Positions 19,287-28,534 of a stretch of DNA of 64,000 nt are shown in pieces (positions within the stretch are counted from its first letter, which is position 1; every line of letters begins with the position of its first letter). The DNA is from Bacillus sp. AFS029637. Lineage in GTDB: Bacteria; Bacillota; Bacilli; Bacillales; Bacillaceae_G. Both the position numbers and the translations under genes were made by a program. The DNA is taken from positions 183,857 to 247,856 of the forward strand of contig NZ_NUPZ01000010.1 in NCBI RefSeq assembly GCF_002584985.1. The letters are read 5' to 3'. The notes beneath the pieces are model-generated. The model was not told where the DNA came from. It saw nothing but the letters and a program-made list of their open reading frames with translations, and searched no databases.

Positions 19287-19306
19287 TTGACAATTATAAT
19301 TGTCAA
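19287..19306. promoter_or_regulatory. Perfect 20-base palindrome upstream of the ABC exporter
   Basis: TTGACAATTATAATTGTCAA is a perfect palindrome 147 bases before the ABC gene. It begins with a -35-like TTGACA, and TAATTT lies 18 bases further on. It looks like an operator covering a promoter. No regulator can be assigned. The rest of 19150-19450 shows no gene. Confidence 0.5.
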
Positions 19307-19453
19307 ATGGTAATTTGTTATTTGCAATTTTACCTAAATAGAACAAAGATGCTGTTACATATAAGAGGATGAAGTGTAGTGCGATATTTTGTCCTGAATA
19401 AACATAGTCTTTGAAAGAGAGCGTAAACGATACTAAAGGGGAGGCTTTATACT

Positions 19454-20338
19454 TTGAGCTTACAAATTCAAAATTTAACGAAAAAATTTGGGGAATCAAA
19501 AGCAGTTAACGGCTTGCAAATTTCGGTACCAAAAGGTGAAGTGCTAGGATTACTTGGACGAAATGGTGCAGGGAAAACAACAACAATCAAAATGCTTCTC
19601 GGGTTATTAACGCCTAATGAAGGTTCGATTACGTGGGATGGAAAAGTATTCGGGAATAGTGGCGTAACGATTGGGTATTTACCAGAAGAAAGAGGCTTAT
19701 ATACAAAAAGCAGAGTAATAGATCAGTTGCGATATTTTGGTAGATTAGAAGGAATGTCGAAGAAAGGAGTAGATCTTGCTATTGATCACTGGTTAGAGCG
19801 ATTAGCAATCCCGGAATATAAATTTAAAACGGCCGGAGAGCTTTCAAAAGGGAATCAGCAAAAAATCCAATTAATTGCTGCTCTTCTTCATAATCCGGAG
19901 CTTCTTATTTTAGATGAGCCATTTAGTGGACTAGATCCAGTTAATGCTGGGATGTTAGCTAGTATTATTGGAGAACAAGTAAAGAGCGGAAAGACAATTA
20001 TTTTATCCAGTCATCGTATGGAGCAAGTAGAGGCTTTTTGCCAACATGTATGTATTTTGAAAAAAGGCGAAGCAGTTGTAAAAGGCCAGTTAAGTGATAT
20101 TAAGAAAGAATATGGTTTCCGTAATTTAACGATTGAAGATACAGAAGAGAATGAAAAGGGATTAGAAGCTATACATGTCCCGTATGAAAAACAACAAGGC
20201 CTTCTTTATATAAAAGTACAAGATGATGCAGAAGCTCTAAACATTTTGCAACAGTTGCAAGAACAAGGTGTTAGCTTACGCCAATTTAAAATGTTAGAGC
20301 CGACGTTAAACGAAATCTTTGTAGAGAGGGCGAAGTAA
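19454..20338 (+). CDS. ABC transporter ATP-binding protein (NatA/YhaQ-like)
   Basis: A 294-residue ATPase of an ABC-2 type exporter. Walker A is GRNGAGKTTT near residue 36; the signature is LSKGNQQKIQ; Walker B is LLILDEPFSGLDP; the H-loop is SSHRMEQVE. A C-terminal extension of about 70 residues follows, as in NatA. The start is TTG at 19454 after AAGGGGAGG. The permease begins 2 bases after its stop. Substrate is not evident; family members export sodium or toxic compounds. Confidence 0.88.
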   Translation: MSLQIQNLTKKFGESKAVNGLQISVPKGEVLGLLGRNGAGKTTTIKMLLGLLTPNEGSITWDGKVFGNSGVTIGYLPEERGLYTKSRVIDQLRYFGRLEGMSKKGVDLAIDHWLERLAIPEYKFKTAGELSKGNQQKIQLIAALLHNPELLILDEPFSGLDPVNAGMLASIIGEQVKSGKTIILSSHRMEQVEAFCQHVCILKKGEAVVKGQLSDIKKEYGFRNLTIEDTEENEKGLEAIHVPYEKQQGLLYIKVQDDAEALNILQQLQEQGVSLRQFKMLEPTLNEIFVERAK

Positions 20339-20340
20339 CG

Positions 20341-21567
20341 ATGCGTAAATTTTCTCACGTATTTTCATTTTATTTTAGAGAAGCGTTTTTATCTAAAAAA
20401 TCATTAATTACGAGTGCGATTTTATTTTTAGTTGTGTTTGGGATTTTTGCCTTTAATCATTTCACTTCTGGAAATGATAAAAATAAAGACAAAGATAAAA
20501 TTGCGGTTGTAACAGAAAGTTCCACATATAAAGTAAAAAAAGAAGAGTTAACGAAGTTATTACCAACAGCAAAAATAACTGTCGGTTCAAAAGCGGATTT
20601 TGATAAAATGCATAAACAAGTAGAAGATGGCGAGCTGGATGGTTTGTTTCATATAACGGAAAAGAACGGAGCTCCAGAGGTTACGTATATGTATAATGGA
20701 TTTCCAAGCCAAGGAACTTCTGCAATTATGGCAAGTTATTTAAAACAACAATATACAATGGTGACAATTGCAAAGCATAATGTTTCACCGGAAATTGCAC
20801 AGCAATTGCAAACTGAAATTTCAGTGAAACAAGAAGCGATAAAAGATCGTTCTTCTTCTTTCGGAATTTCCTATTTCTTTACATTTGCTTTATATATGTT
20901 TATTGTCGCGTTTGGAAATACAATTGCAATGAATATTGCTTCAGAAAAGGCGTCACGCGTAATGGAAGTAATGCTTCCGAAAGTAAAACCGCTTACGATG
21001 ATGTATGCGAAAATATTAGCAGTTGTTTCAACAGCGTTATTACAACTTGTCGTATTAGCATGTGGTTACTTGATTCCTTGGTTACTAGGTTGGGTTGATT
21101 TAGAGAATGCTTCCTTATTCGGAGTGCCAATCGACTTTACGAAATTAGATGCAAAGGTTATAAGCATGTTCCTCGTTTATTTCATTACAGGATATTTACT
21201 TTATGCGATGATGTACGCTGCTGCTGGAGCTGTTGTTTCTAAGACGGAAGATTTACAAGCTGTATCTTTCCCAGTAATGATTTTAATTATGGCTGCATTC
21301 TTCATTAGTATTAAATCATTAAGTGATCCGAATAGTACTATCGTTGTTGTAAGTTCTTACGTTCCGTTCTTTACACCGATGGTTACCTTCTCGCGTATTG
21401 TAGCTGGTGAAGCAGGCACGTTAGAAATTACGATAACATTAGTAGTCTTATTGGCAACAATTGGTGTATTAAACGCTGTTACAAGCCGCATTTACGTAAA
21501 TGGTGTAATGAACTACTCAGATAAAGTGAAATTTAAAGATTTAGCAAAATTTATAAAGCGTCAATAA
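20341..21567 (+). CDS. ABC-2 type transporter permease (NatB/YhaP-like)
   Basis: A 408-residue membrane component. One N-terminal helix (LITSAILFLVVFGIFAF) is followed by an extracytoplasmic domain of about 140 residues, then five or six helices from residue 180, including FALYMFIVAFGNTIAMNIASEK and VMEVMLPKVKP, which is characteristic of ABC-2 sodium-exporter-like permeases. It pairs with the preceding ATPase with essentially no gap and is followed by a terminator. Confidence 0.88.
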   Translation: MRKFSHVFSFYFREAFLSKKSLITSAILFLVVFGIFAFNHFTSGNDKNKDKDKIAVVTESSTYKVKKEELTKLLPTAKITVGSKADFDKMHKQVEDGELDGLFHITEKNGAPEVTYMYNGFPSQGTSAIMASYLKQQYTMVTIAKHNVSPEIAQQLQTEISVKQEAIKDRSSSFGISYFFTFALYMFIVAFGNTIAMNIASEKASRVMEVMLPKVKPLTMMYAKILAVVSTALLQLVVLACGYLIPWLLGWVDLENASLFGVPIDFTKLDAKVISMFLVYFITGYLLYAMMYAAAGAVVSKTEDLQAVSFPVMILIMAAFFISIKSLSDPNSTIVVVSSYVPFFTPMVTFSRIVAGEAGTLEITITLVVLLATIGVLNAVTSRIYVNGVMNYSDKVKFKDLAKFIKRQ

Positions 21568-21569
21568 AG

Positions 21570-21615
21570 AGAGAAAAGCATGATTTTCTATTGTAATCAT
21601 GCTTTTTCTTTATGT
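21570..21615 (+). terminator. Terminator of the ABC exporter
   Basis: AAAGCATGATT and AATCATGCTTT form an 11-bp stem followed by TTCTTTATG. Confidence 0.85.
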
Positions 21616-21685
21616 ATAAATTAAAAATAGTATATAATAATAAGAGTCGTCTTTTAATAGAATGAATACGAAGGAGGGTGTGCAG

Positions 21686-22117
21686 ATGGGAATTAGTAGT
21701 CGGTTTACAGTAGGTGTTCATATGCTAACCTTACTTGCGATAGATCGAAACTCTCGCTGTACCTCTGAATGGATTGCTGGTAGTGTGAATACAAATCCAG
21801 TTGTGATTCGTCGCATTACAGGAATGTTGAAGAGAGCAGGACTTGTTGATGTACAAGCTGGTAAAGGTGGTACGACACTTGCTCGTGATTTAGAAGAAAT
21901 TACATTACTTGATGTATATAAAGCAGTGGAAGTTGTAGAAGAAGGACAGCTATTTTCCTTCCATGAAAATCCCAACATCGAATGTCCAGTAGGAGCTAAT
22001 ATTCAATCAGTATTAGAAATTATTTTAATGCAAGCGCAAGAAGCGATGGAAAACGTACTTGCAAACGTAACGGTAGATCAATTAGTTACAAATTTAAAGT
22101 CTAAAATTAAAGAATAA
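21686..22117 (+). CDS. Rrf2 family transcriptional regulator (YwnA-like)
   Basis: A 143-residue winged-helix regulator. The N-terminus SRFTVGVHMLTLLAID and SVNTNPVVIRRITGMLKRAG (recognition region, about 36-55) match B. subtilis YwnA. A single conserved Cys lies in ECPVG near residue 101; the three-Cys cluster of Fe-S Rrf2 proteins such as IscR is missing, so thiol sensing is more likely. ATG at 21686 follows AAGGAGGG. Confidence 0.85.
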   Translation: MGISSRFTVGVHMLTLLAIDRNSRCTSEWIAGSVNTNPVVIRRITGMLKRAGLVDVQAGKGGTTLARDLEEITLLDVYKAVEVVEEGQLFSFHENPNIECPVGANIQSVLEIILMQAQEAMENVLANVTVDQLVTNLKSKIKE

Positions 22118-22120
22118 AAA

Positions 22121-22158
22121 AAGCGAGCCTCCTCATAATGAGGGCTCGCCTTTGTTTT
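22121..22158. terminator. Terminator after the Rrf2 gene
   Basis: GCGAGCC and GGCTCGC enclose a GAGG/CCTC inner stem, with A run before and TTTGTTTT after. It lies between converging genes. Confidence 0.8.
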
Positions 22159-22178
22159 ATTCAGAAATATTGAAAATT

Positions 22179-22844
22179 CTATTTTTCAGTATTTAAAATA
22201 CATTTACCTACAATAGCTGCTACGATACCACCAAGAATTGGGGCAACGATGAATACCCATAGTTGAGAAAGAGCTTCTCCACCAACAAATACAGCTGGTG
22301 CGATACTACGAGCTGGGTTAACAGATGTTCCAGTTAACGGAATACCTAATAAGTGAATTAATACTAATGTGAAACCAATTACTAGACCCGCTAAAGAAGA
22401 ACTTCCTTTTTTACCTGTTACAGCCATGATAACTAAAATAAATACGAAAGTTAAAACGAACTCAACTAAAAATGCTCCAGATAAACCAAGAGTTCCGAAA
22501 CCATTTTGTCCTAAATTATCTAAAGGTGTTTTAGCGGATTTTAAAATTGTTACTAACGTTGCAGTACCTAATAAACCACCTAAAATTTGAGCTAATACAT
22601 AATAAAAAAGTTCCATAGCGTTCATTCTTTTATTGATGAACATAGCGATTGATACCGCTGGGTTAATGTGACATCCAGAAACTGTTCCGATGCTATATGC
22701 CATAGCGACAATAGATAGACCGAAAGCCATAGCGATTCCTAATGTTCCAATTCCTTCAATTCCGCCGCCAGTGACAGCTACTCCAGTTCCGAATAATACA
22801 AGTACAAATGTACCAATAAATTCAGCAATTGCTTTTTTTAACAT
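22179..22844 (-). CDS. Aquaporin family channel (AqpZ/GlpF type)
   Basis: A 221-residue MIP channel with six membrane helices and the two half-helix motifs: CHINPAVS near residue 60 and SVNPARS near 175. The short length and overall pattern favour a water-selective AqpZ-like protein over a glycerol facilitator, but this is not certain. No glycerol genes are nearby. ATG at 22844 follows CAGGAGG. Confidence 0.85.
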   Translation of the reverse strand: MLKKAIAEFIGTFVLVLFGTGVAVTGGGIEGIGTLGIAMAFGLSIVAMAYSIGTVSGCHINPAVSIAMFINKRMNAMELFYYVLAQILGGLLGTATLVTILKSAKTPLDNLGQNGFGTLGLSGAFLVEFVLTFVFILVIMAVTGKKGSSSLAGLVIGFTLVLIHLLGIPLTGTSVNPARSIAPAVFVGGEALSQLWVFIVAPILGGIVAAIVGKCILNTEK

Positions 22845-22946
22845 AATTTACCTCCTGTTATTGCGCATGAAACGTATTATAACATAGGTTTTAGTATAAA
22901 CAGCCAATGAAATACTATTCTGATAAGGCGGAATAGGGGGACAATA

Positions 22947-22990
22947 TAAAAGGAGTATGGTTCTTTGCCACAGAACCATACTCCTTTTTA
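22947..22990 (-). terminator. Terminator of the efflux transporter gene
   Basis: A perfect 14-15 bp stem (AGGAGTATGGTTCT at 22951 with its complement to 22986). On the minus strand it is followed by TTTTATATTG. Confidence 0.85.
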
Positions 22991-23953
22991 TGCTGTTTTT
23001 TTCTGTTTAATGACTGGAGCAGAACGGTTTAAAATACTATTTGCAACCATTCCTAACATAATAATCATCATTCCAAGTAGGGAAAGCCCACCAGGAAATG
23101 AACTATTCAAGAAGATGATTTCACCAAGCACTGTAAAGATCATTGTACCAGCTTGTGTTGCTTCAACAGCACCAAGTAAAGCGAGATTATCTTTTGCTAA
23201 ATCAGTAGCAAAGAAAAACGTCATCGTTGCAATAACACCAGAACATAATGCTAATAAAAATCCTTGCAGCATTTGGCTAGATGTTGGAATACCTGTAGTG
23301 GAAAATCCATATATAGCAAGTAGAATTGTTATAGGGAGACTTCCGATTGCCATTCCTAATACACGTTGGAATGTATCAAGGCGCCCGCCAACAAGTTCCA
23401 TCATTTTTCGGTTGCCGAACGGATATAAAAAAGCGGCTAATACGACAGGTAAAAACCCTGAAATGAACTGAGTTACTGTAATGTGGCCTGCTGCAGTTGC
23501 TTGCATACAAATTACACCAAGTAAAATAAACAATGCTACATATAAACTGCGAAGTGGAATTTTTCCACGTACAAGTTTTGTACCTGATTGCGTTTCTACT
23601 TTAACGAAAAATAGTGGTGATAGTAGTAAACCTGCTAATATAGTAACTTGCCAAGTTCCAGCAACGAGCCAAGCTGGAGAAAAGACAGCTGCGAAACTTA
23701 ATAAAGAATAGAAACCAATACCTGCAACGGAGCCCCATCCGATCCATGCAAATGGATGTTTTTTTAATTCTGTCCATAAATCCCCTAAGTTTTTGCGAAA
23801 TAAAACGATAAGGAATAAAATAGGGAGAGCGAATAAAAAGCGGAAGGAAGCAGTCCAAGCCCAGCTTGTTCCAGATACATTCATCGCTCTATTAATAATA
23901 AAGGTTGCGGAAAAGAAGGCTGATGATAAAAGTCCTAATAATATTGCGCGCAT
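22988..23953 (-). CDS. Multidrug resistance efflux transporter family (DMT superfamily)
   Basis: A 321-residue integral membrane protein with about ten helices, of the EmrE-like/EamA branch of drug-metabolite transporters. It begins LLGLLSSAFFSATFIINRAM and has RGKIPLRSLYVALFILLGVI in the middle and LALLGAVEATQAGTMIFT near the end. The substrate is unknown. It is divergent from an XRE-cupin regulator, with a palindrome in the shared promoter region, which suggests regulation by that neighbour. Confidence 0.82.
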   Translation of the reverse strand: MRAILLGLLSSAFFSATFIINRAMNVSGTSWAWTASFRFLFALPILFLIVLFRKNLGDLWTELKKHPFAWIGWGSVAGIGFYSLLSFAAVFSPAWLVAGTWQVTILAGLLLSPLFFVKVETQSGTKLVRGKIPLRSLYVALFILLGVICMQATAAGHITVTQFISGFLPVVLAAFLYPFGNRKMMELVGGRLDTFQRVLGMAIGSLPITILLAIYGFSTTGIPTSSQMLQGFLLALCSGVIATMTFFFATDLAKDNLALLGAVEATQAGTMIFTVLGEIIFLNSSFPGGLSLLGMMIIMLGMVANSILNRSAPVIKQKKTA

Positions 23954-23987
23954 GAAGTAAGCACTCCTTTCAAAAATAAATAATTAT

Positions 23988-24003
23988 GTATAGTATACTA
24001 TAC
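23988..24003. promoter_or_regulatory. Palindromic operator in the divergent promoter region
   Basis: GTATAGTATACTATAC is a perfect 16-base palindrome halfway between the divergent transporter and XRE-cupin genes. It is a likely binding site for the XRE-cupin protein, controlling both genes. Confidence 0.55.
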
Positions 24004-24052
24004 TTTAAAGTAATAAAAGTAAACTATTTTATACATTAAGGTGGTTTTATAG

Positions 24053-24625
24053 ATGAAAGAAAATGAAGATATGCAAACGAAAGAAGTCATTCAGCAAGTA
24101 GGTCAGCTACTAAGACAAATTCGAAATGAAAAAAAATTAAGTTTAGAAGAATTAGCTCAAAAAACAGGGGTTAGTAAATTAACATTAGGAAAAATTGAAA
24201 GAGGAGAAACGAATCCAACGTTAGCCGTCATTTGGAAAATAACGAAAGGATTATCCATTCCTTTATCGAGGTTAATGGTTGTTGGAGAACCTGTAGCTGT
24301 TGCGCGCTGCGGTGAAGGGTTTGCAGTAGATGTAGGACAAGCGTGGCATTTAGAAACGATGTTCCGTTATACGAAAGAAACGGGGATGGAAATGCACCGT
24401 GCTTGTTTAAGATCAAATAGTATATATGAACCGGAAGCTCATCATGAAGGTGCTATTGAACTTGTAACGGTAATGAAAGGGAAAGTTTCGATTCAAGTGG
24501 AGAATGATACATACGAATTAAATGAGTTTGACTCTATCCAATTTGAAGCAAATAAGAAACATAGTTACCGAAATAATGGGGATGAAGTGGCGGTATTACA
24601 TTTAACGATGAAGTATTCTTCATAA
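24053..24625 (+). CDS. XRE-cupin transcriptional regulator
   Basis: A 190-residue regulator. Residues 12-70 form a Cro/CI-type helix-turn-helix (LSLEELAQKTGVSKLTLGKI), and residues 115-185 a cupin_2 ligand-binding barrel (EPEAHHEGAIELVTVMKGKV, FEANKKHSYRN). Such proteins sense small molecules. The position, divergent from the efflux gene, implies local control. ATG at 24053 follows AAGGTGG. Confidence 0.87.
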   Translation: MKENEDMQTKEVIQQVGQLLRQIRNEKKLSLEELAQKTGVSKLTLGKIERGETNPTLAVIWKITKGLSIPLSRLMVVGEPVAVARCGEGFAVDVGQAWHLETMFRYTKETGMEMHRACLRSNSIYEPEAHHEGAIELVTVMKGKVSIQVENDTYELNEFDSIQFEANKKHSYRNNGDEVAVLHLTMKYSS

Positions 24626-24628
24626 AAA

Positions 24629-24664
24629 CAAGCACCTATAGAACAGAATTCTATAGGTGCTTGC
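24629..24664. terminator. Terminator between the XRE-cupin and PspC genes
   Basis: AAGCACCTATAGAA and TTCTATAGGTGCTT form a perfect 14-bp stem between converging genes. Confidence 0.85.
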
Positions 24665-24696
24665 TTATATTTCGTTTAAGTATATAAATGATGCCG

Positions 24697-24882
24697 TTAG
24701 TACGAACGTGGCATAAGTAATAAACAAATGAGATAGATTAAAAAACCTGTTCCAAAACATAGAACGGCAATGACCCAAAGTATTCGAATGAGAGTAGAAC
24801 TAATATCAAAATATTCTCCTAAACCACCACATACACCAGATAACATTTTATCAGTTTCGGATTTACATAATTTTTTTGACAT
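24697..24882 (-). CDS. PspC domain protein
   Basis: A 61-residue membrane protein that consists of one PspC domain: CKSETDKMLSGVCGGLGEYF, then IRILWVIAVLCFGTGFLIYL as a hydrophobic hairpin. PspC proteins act in envelope stress responses; a stand-alone short form of this kind is common in Bacillus and its role is not defined. The ribosome binding site AAAGGAG precedes ATG 24882. Confidence 0.9.
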   Translation of the reverse strand: MSKKLCKSETDKMLSGVCGGLGEYFDISSTLIRILWVIAVLCFGTGFLIYLICLLLMPRSY

Positions 24883-25062
24883 ATTACGATCAACTCCTTT
24901 TTATATCAAACTACATACTTCTATTCTATATGGAAATTTATGAGAAGACTATGAGGTTGTATGACATTTTTTTAGGGAGCAGTCTTATTAATTGTCTTAA
25001 TTTTCAGGTGATATTAAAATTATAAAAAAGGTAACTTTTAATAAAGGGTGGGGGCAATAGAG

Positions 25063-26304
25063 ATGACAGTATACTGGTTGACTAATGTAACGCTTGAATC
25101 GGGGTATACATATGAAGAAGGGAGAATTTCTAAAACAGAAACAGAGTTATGTAGTTTACTCATTGAAGATGGACAAATTAAAAAAATTATAGCAGGGGCT
25201 GTTCAAGAGGAAGGGGTACTAATTCTTGATGCTAATCGTTTATTGATTTTGCCCGCTTTCGAAGAGATGCATATTCACATTGATAAGACCTATTATAGTG
25301 GTCCTTGGAAAGCTTGTATGCCAGCAGAAAGTATTTTTACACGTTTTAATGAAGAAGAAAAAATTTTGCCAAAGCAATTAGCAAGTGCTCAAGATAGGGC
25401 GGGAAATATGTTAGCGTTATTGCTTCGAAATGGTGCAACGAATATAAGAACGCATTGTAATGTTGATCCGATTATTGGACTTGGTAATTTGGAGGCGACG
25501 TTAGCGGCGTTGGAAATATATAAAAATCAGGTTTCTGGTAGAATTGTTGCTTTTCCGCAACATGGATTATTGCGCAGTAATTCTGTGCAACTTGTGAAAG
25601 ATGCGATGCGTATGGGTGCGCATCTAGTAGGTGGAGTGGATCCAGCTACAGTGGATAATGATATTGAAAAATCATTACATACAATTATGGATATCGCGGT
25701 AGAGTTTAATGCGGATGTTGATATTCATCTGCATGATGCGAACAATCTTGGAACGTTTACAATGAAGAGATTGGCAAGTCTAACAGAAGAAGCGGGATGG
25801 CAAGGTCGCGTAACAATTAGTCATGCGCTTGGACTTGGTGGTGTTACGGATAAAGAAGCTGAAGAAGTGGCGGAAAGACTAGCTGCTTTAAACATTGATA
25901 TTACTTCAACGGTGCCAATTGGGAAACAAGTAATCCCAATTCCGTTATTAGATAAAAAGGGTGTGAAAGTTTCATTAGGAAATGATAGTATTACTGATCA
26001 TTGGTCACCGTTTGGAACGGGTGATATGCTGCAAAAGGCAAATCGATTAGCGGAACGTTTTGGGTGGAGTGATGAAAGGTCTTTAGGAAAGGCACTTCGC
26101 TTTATTACGGGAGGAAAAGAAACGTTAAACAATGAAGGGGAGCGAGCGTGGCCGAATGTAGGAGATGAAGCGAGTTTTGTTTTGACGAATGCAACATGTA
26201 CTGCTGAAGCGGTGGCGCGTCAAACAGAGAAGCGCTTAGTCGTACATAAAGGAAATATTGTTGTTGGCAGTTTAAATGAAGTGGAATTAAATAATCTTGT
26301 GTAA
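25063..26304 (+). CDS. Amidohydrolase (cytosine deaminase-like)
   Basis: A 413-residue metal-dependent hydrolase. The metal-binding HxH is MHIHIDK near residue 69; [27 protein letters not shown] and [15 protein letters not shown] supply further ligands and the catalytic Asp, in the order seen in CodA-type cytosine/isoguanine deaminases. ATG at 25063 is preferred over GTG at 25048, which overlaps the GGGTGGGGG ribosome binding site. A nucleobase permease gene follows, so it probably deaminates an imported pyrimidine or purine base. Confidence 0.82.
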   Translation: MTVYWLTNVTLESGYTYEEGRISKTETELCSLLIEDGQIKKIIAGAVQEEGVLILDANRLLILPAFEEMHIHIDKTYYSGPWKACMPAESIFTRFNEEEKILPKQLASAQDRAGNMLALLLRNGATNIRTHCNVDPIIGLGNLEATLAALEIYKNQVSGRIVAFPQHGLLRSNSVQLVKDAMRMGAHLVGGVDPATVDNDIEKSLHTIMDIAVEFNADVDIHLHDANNLGTFTMKRLASLTEEAGWQGRVTISHALGLGGVTDKEAEEVAERLAALNIDITSTVPIGKQVIPIPLLDKKGVKVSLGNDSITDHWSPFGTGDMLQKANRLAERFGWSDERSLGKALRFITGGKETLNNEGERAWPNVGDEASFVLTNATCTAEAVARQTEKRLVVHKGNIVVGSLNEVELNNLV

Positions 26305-26322
26305 AGGAATCGTTTAAATGTT

Positions 26323-26370
26323 TTGGGAAGGGTTCTAATTGTAAGTGTAGAACCTTTCTTTTTTATGCTT
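26323..26370 (+). terminator. Terminator of the amidohydrolase gene
   Basis: GGGTTCTA pairs with TAGAACCT, followed by TTCTTTTTTAT. Confidence 0.7.
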
Positions 26371-26402
26371 ACAGTATATTTCTTATAAGGAATATAGAAG
26401 GG

Positions 26403-27698
26403 ATGAAAAAATTGGGCAATCAACACAATCAAAATCATATTATGGGAACTTTGCAATGGTTTATATTTTTATTAGCGAACTCAATCGCACTACCAATTGT
26501 TGTTGGCGGATTATTTCACCTTACGACGGAAGAAATATTTTATTTAATGCAGCGTACGTTTTTTGTAGTTGGTATATCCTCTTTTTTACAAGGTTGGATT
26601 GGACATAGACTACCAATTGCGGATGGGCCAGCTGGATCTTGGGTTGGTGTATTTACTGTACTTGCTTATGCAACTGTCGGGCAGGATCAATTACATAGTA
26701 CGTTGCAAATTTTAGAATTAGGAATGATAATTTCCGGTGTAATTTTAATAGGATTAGGAGTAAGTGGTTTTATAGGGCGTATTTTATTTTTATTTACGCC
26801 GCTTGTGACAGGGACGTTTTTACTTTTGTTATGTTTACAACTAAGTGGTGTATTTTTGAAAGGAATGCTAGGAATTACAGCCACTGTTTCTCAAGTCGAT
26901 GGATTTACAGCAATAATCGCGTTTAGTATATTTTTGTTCGTTATTATACTATCTAATTTTGGGAAAGGTTTTGTTAAAAGTTATGCAGTTTTAATTGGAT
27001 TAATTAGTGGGTGGATTATCTTTTTAATTGCAGGGAAAGTGACGATTCCGTCTCAAGTAACTCACTTTGTGCAATTTCCACATATATTTGCTTGGGGACT
27101 TCCGAAATGGAATACAGGGATGGCTGTATCAAGTTTCGTTATGGTATGTATTTTAGTTTCAAATACAGTAGCTGCTATTATAGCGATTAATCAAGCTACC
27201 ATTCATAAAGCGACGATTGAACAAAAACAGTTGAGAGATGGTACGTGGGTTGGAGGCATCTCGCATATTATTTCCTCCGTATTTTCAACTGTAGGTGTCG
27301 TTCCGTTACCAGCAACAGCAGGATTTATACGCTTAACAAAACAAAAATATATACGATCGTTCTTAATGGCATGTGTACTACTAGTCGTTATGTCGCTTTT
27401 TCCAAGTATTATTCGTTACTTAGCGTCGTTACCATCCGCTGTTGCATCTGCAGTTTTAATGGCTTCATTCGTACAGTTAATCGGGATCGGGCTAAACAAT
27501 ATAAAACAAGTGGAGCTTAATGAAAGGAATGTAACAATTTTAGGAGTAGCAGTATTATTTGGCAGCGGTGTTATGTTTTTACCGTCTGGAGCACTCCAAT
27601 CGTTGCCGTCTGTTATGCAATATATATTCGGAAATGGTTTGTTCGTAGGTACAGTTGTGAGTATATTACTAGAACAAATATGGCGCATTGGAAAGTAA
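26403..27698 (+). CDS. NCS2-family uracil/xanthine permease
   Basis: A 431-residue transporter with about 12-14 membrane helices. FLLANSIALPIVVGGLFHL near the N-terminus and IADGPAGSWVGVFTVLAYA (substrate region) mark the nucleobase-ascorbate transporter family; VVPLPATAGFIRLTKQK lies near residue 300. It follows the deaminase-like gene, so import and deamination of a nucleobase are a plausible pair, although a terminator separates the genes. Confidence 0.82.
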   Translation: MKKLGNQHNQNHIMGTLQWFIFLLANSIALPIVVGGLFHLTTEEIFYLMQRTFFVVGISSFLQGWIGHRLPIADGPAGSWVGVFTVLAYATVGQDQLHSTLQILELGMIISGVILIGLGVSGFIGRILFLFTPLVTGTFLLLLCLQLSGVFLKGMLGITATVSQVDGFTAIIAFSIFLFVIILSNFGKGFVKSYAVLIGLISGWIIFLIAGKVTIPSQVTHFVQFPHIFAWGLPKWNTGMAVSSFVMVCILVSNTVAAIIAINQATIHKATIEQKQLRDGTWVGGISHIISSVFSTVGVVPLPATAGFIRLTKQKYIRSFLMACVLLVVMSLFPSIIRYLASLPSAVASAVLMASFVQLIGIGLNNIKQVELNERNVTILGVAVLFGSGVMFLPSGALQSLPSVMQYIFGNGLFVGTVVSILLEQIWRIGK

Positions 27699-27769
27699 GT
27701 GGATAAAAAGAGGGTGCGCACTGTATAAAAGTCTAAAATAACATAGGAAATAAAGCCCATTTTCATTCA

Positions 27770-27796
27770 CCACCTGCACATTTCGTTCATACAATA
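27770..27796 (+). promoter_or_regulatory. Candidate sigma-K promoter of gerE
   Basis: CATACAATA at 27788-27796 fits the sigma-K -10 pattern CATANNNTA, with AC dinucleotides about 16 bases upstream (27769-27773). gerE is sigma-K-dependent in B. subtilis, which supports the reading. Confidence 0.6.
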
Positions 27797-27863
27797 TCTT
27801 GACTAAATAAACACCCAACTTACACATACACGGCTCTGGCTTAAGCAAGGAGGGTTATACCAG

Positions 27864-28088
27864 TTGAAGGAAAAAGCGTATCAATCTAAACCTTTACTCA
27901 CAAAGAGAGAAAGAGAAGTATTTGAATTACTGGTTCAAGATAAAACAACGAAAGAAATTGCAGGTGAACTTTTTATTAGTGAAAAAACAGTACGCAATCA
28001 TATCTCAAACGCAATGCAAAAGCTAGGGGTTAAAGGACGTTCACAAGCAGTTGTAGAGCTTCTTCGCATGGGAGAGCTCGAACTATAA
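27864..28088 (+). CDS. gerE: Spore germination / late mother-cell regulator GerE
   Basis: A 74-residue LuxR-type DNA-binding protein that adjusts late mother-cell gene expression, mainly coat genes, after sigma-K. It consists only of the helix-turn-helix domain: [40 protein letters not shown] and the terminal [12 protein letters not shown], almost identical to B. subtilis GerE. Start TTG at 27864 follows AAGGAGGG. The 3' third and the terminator are repeated 5.6 kb downstream. Confidence 0.97.
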   Translation: MKEKAYQSKPLLTKREREVFELLVQDKTTKEIAGELFISEKTVRNHISNAMQKLGVKGRSQAVVELLRMGELEL

Positions 28089-28134
28089 GAAGTAAGCCGA
28101 CTTTTATACAAAAAGTCGGCTATTTTTTGTTTGT
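28002..28134 (+). repeat. Direct repeat copy 1: gerE 3' end and terminator
   Basis: This 133-bp segment (last 29 codons of gerE, its stop, and the terminator stem AGCCGACTTTT/AAAAGTCGGCT with T run) recurs at 33586-33718 with three substitutions. Two of them are synonymous (CGT/CGC, CAA/CAG) and one is in the terminator stem. Confidence 0.97.
28093..28131 (+). terminator. Terminator of gerE
   Basis: AGCCGACTTTT and AAAAGTCGGCT pair, followed by ATTTTTTGTTTG. Confidence 0.9.
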
Positions 28135-28385
28135 ATTTTGAAGTGAATGATTGAAACAAAAACATGCTGAGAAGTAAGAGACGTCTAGTTTTTAATTTGT
28201 GAATTTTTCCACTTCAATTCTTGATTTACTTAACATATCTATTACCTGCTAGGTAGCTCATATTAATTTTTAGTCCGATAATTAGTGTTAATTTTCCCAA
28301 TTGTCTGATTTTAAAGTTGTGTGGATAATAAAGATATAAGTTCAATAAAAAGTATTTTAACAGGTTGGGAGTTGGTTTTAACAAA

Positions 28386-28401
28386 TATGAAGTTATACAT
28401 A
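28386..28401. promoter_or_regulatory. PlcR box
   Basis: TATGAAGTTATACATA fits the PlcR-box pattern TATGNAN4TNCATA at every fixed position. It lies 134 bases before the lipoprotein gene. The remainder of 28135-28534 is AT-rich and holds no gene I can support; TTGTCA at 28412 could be a -35 box. Confidence 0.75.
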
Positions 28402-28534
28402 TTACTTATATTGTCATAATTGACCAAGATTTTAAGAATAAATGGAAATTATTGAGGGGAAAAAGGGTTGGATAGACATATTAAGAAAGTTTAATAGTAA
28501 GTCATTACAAATTTCAAATCAATAGGAGGGGACC

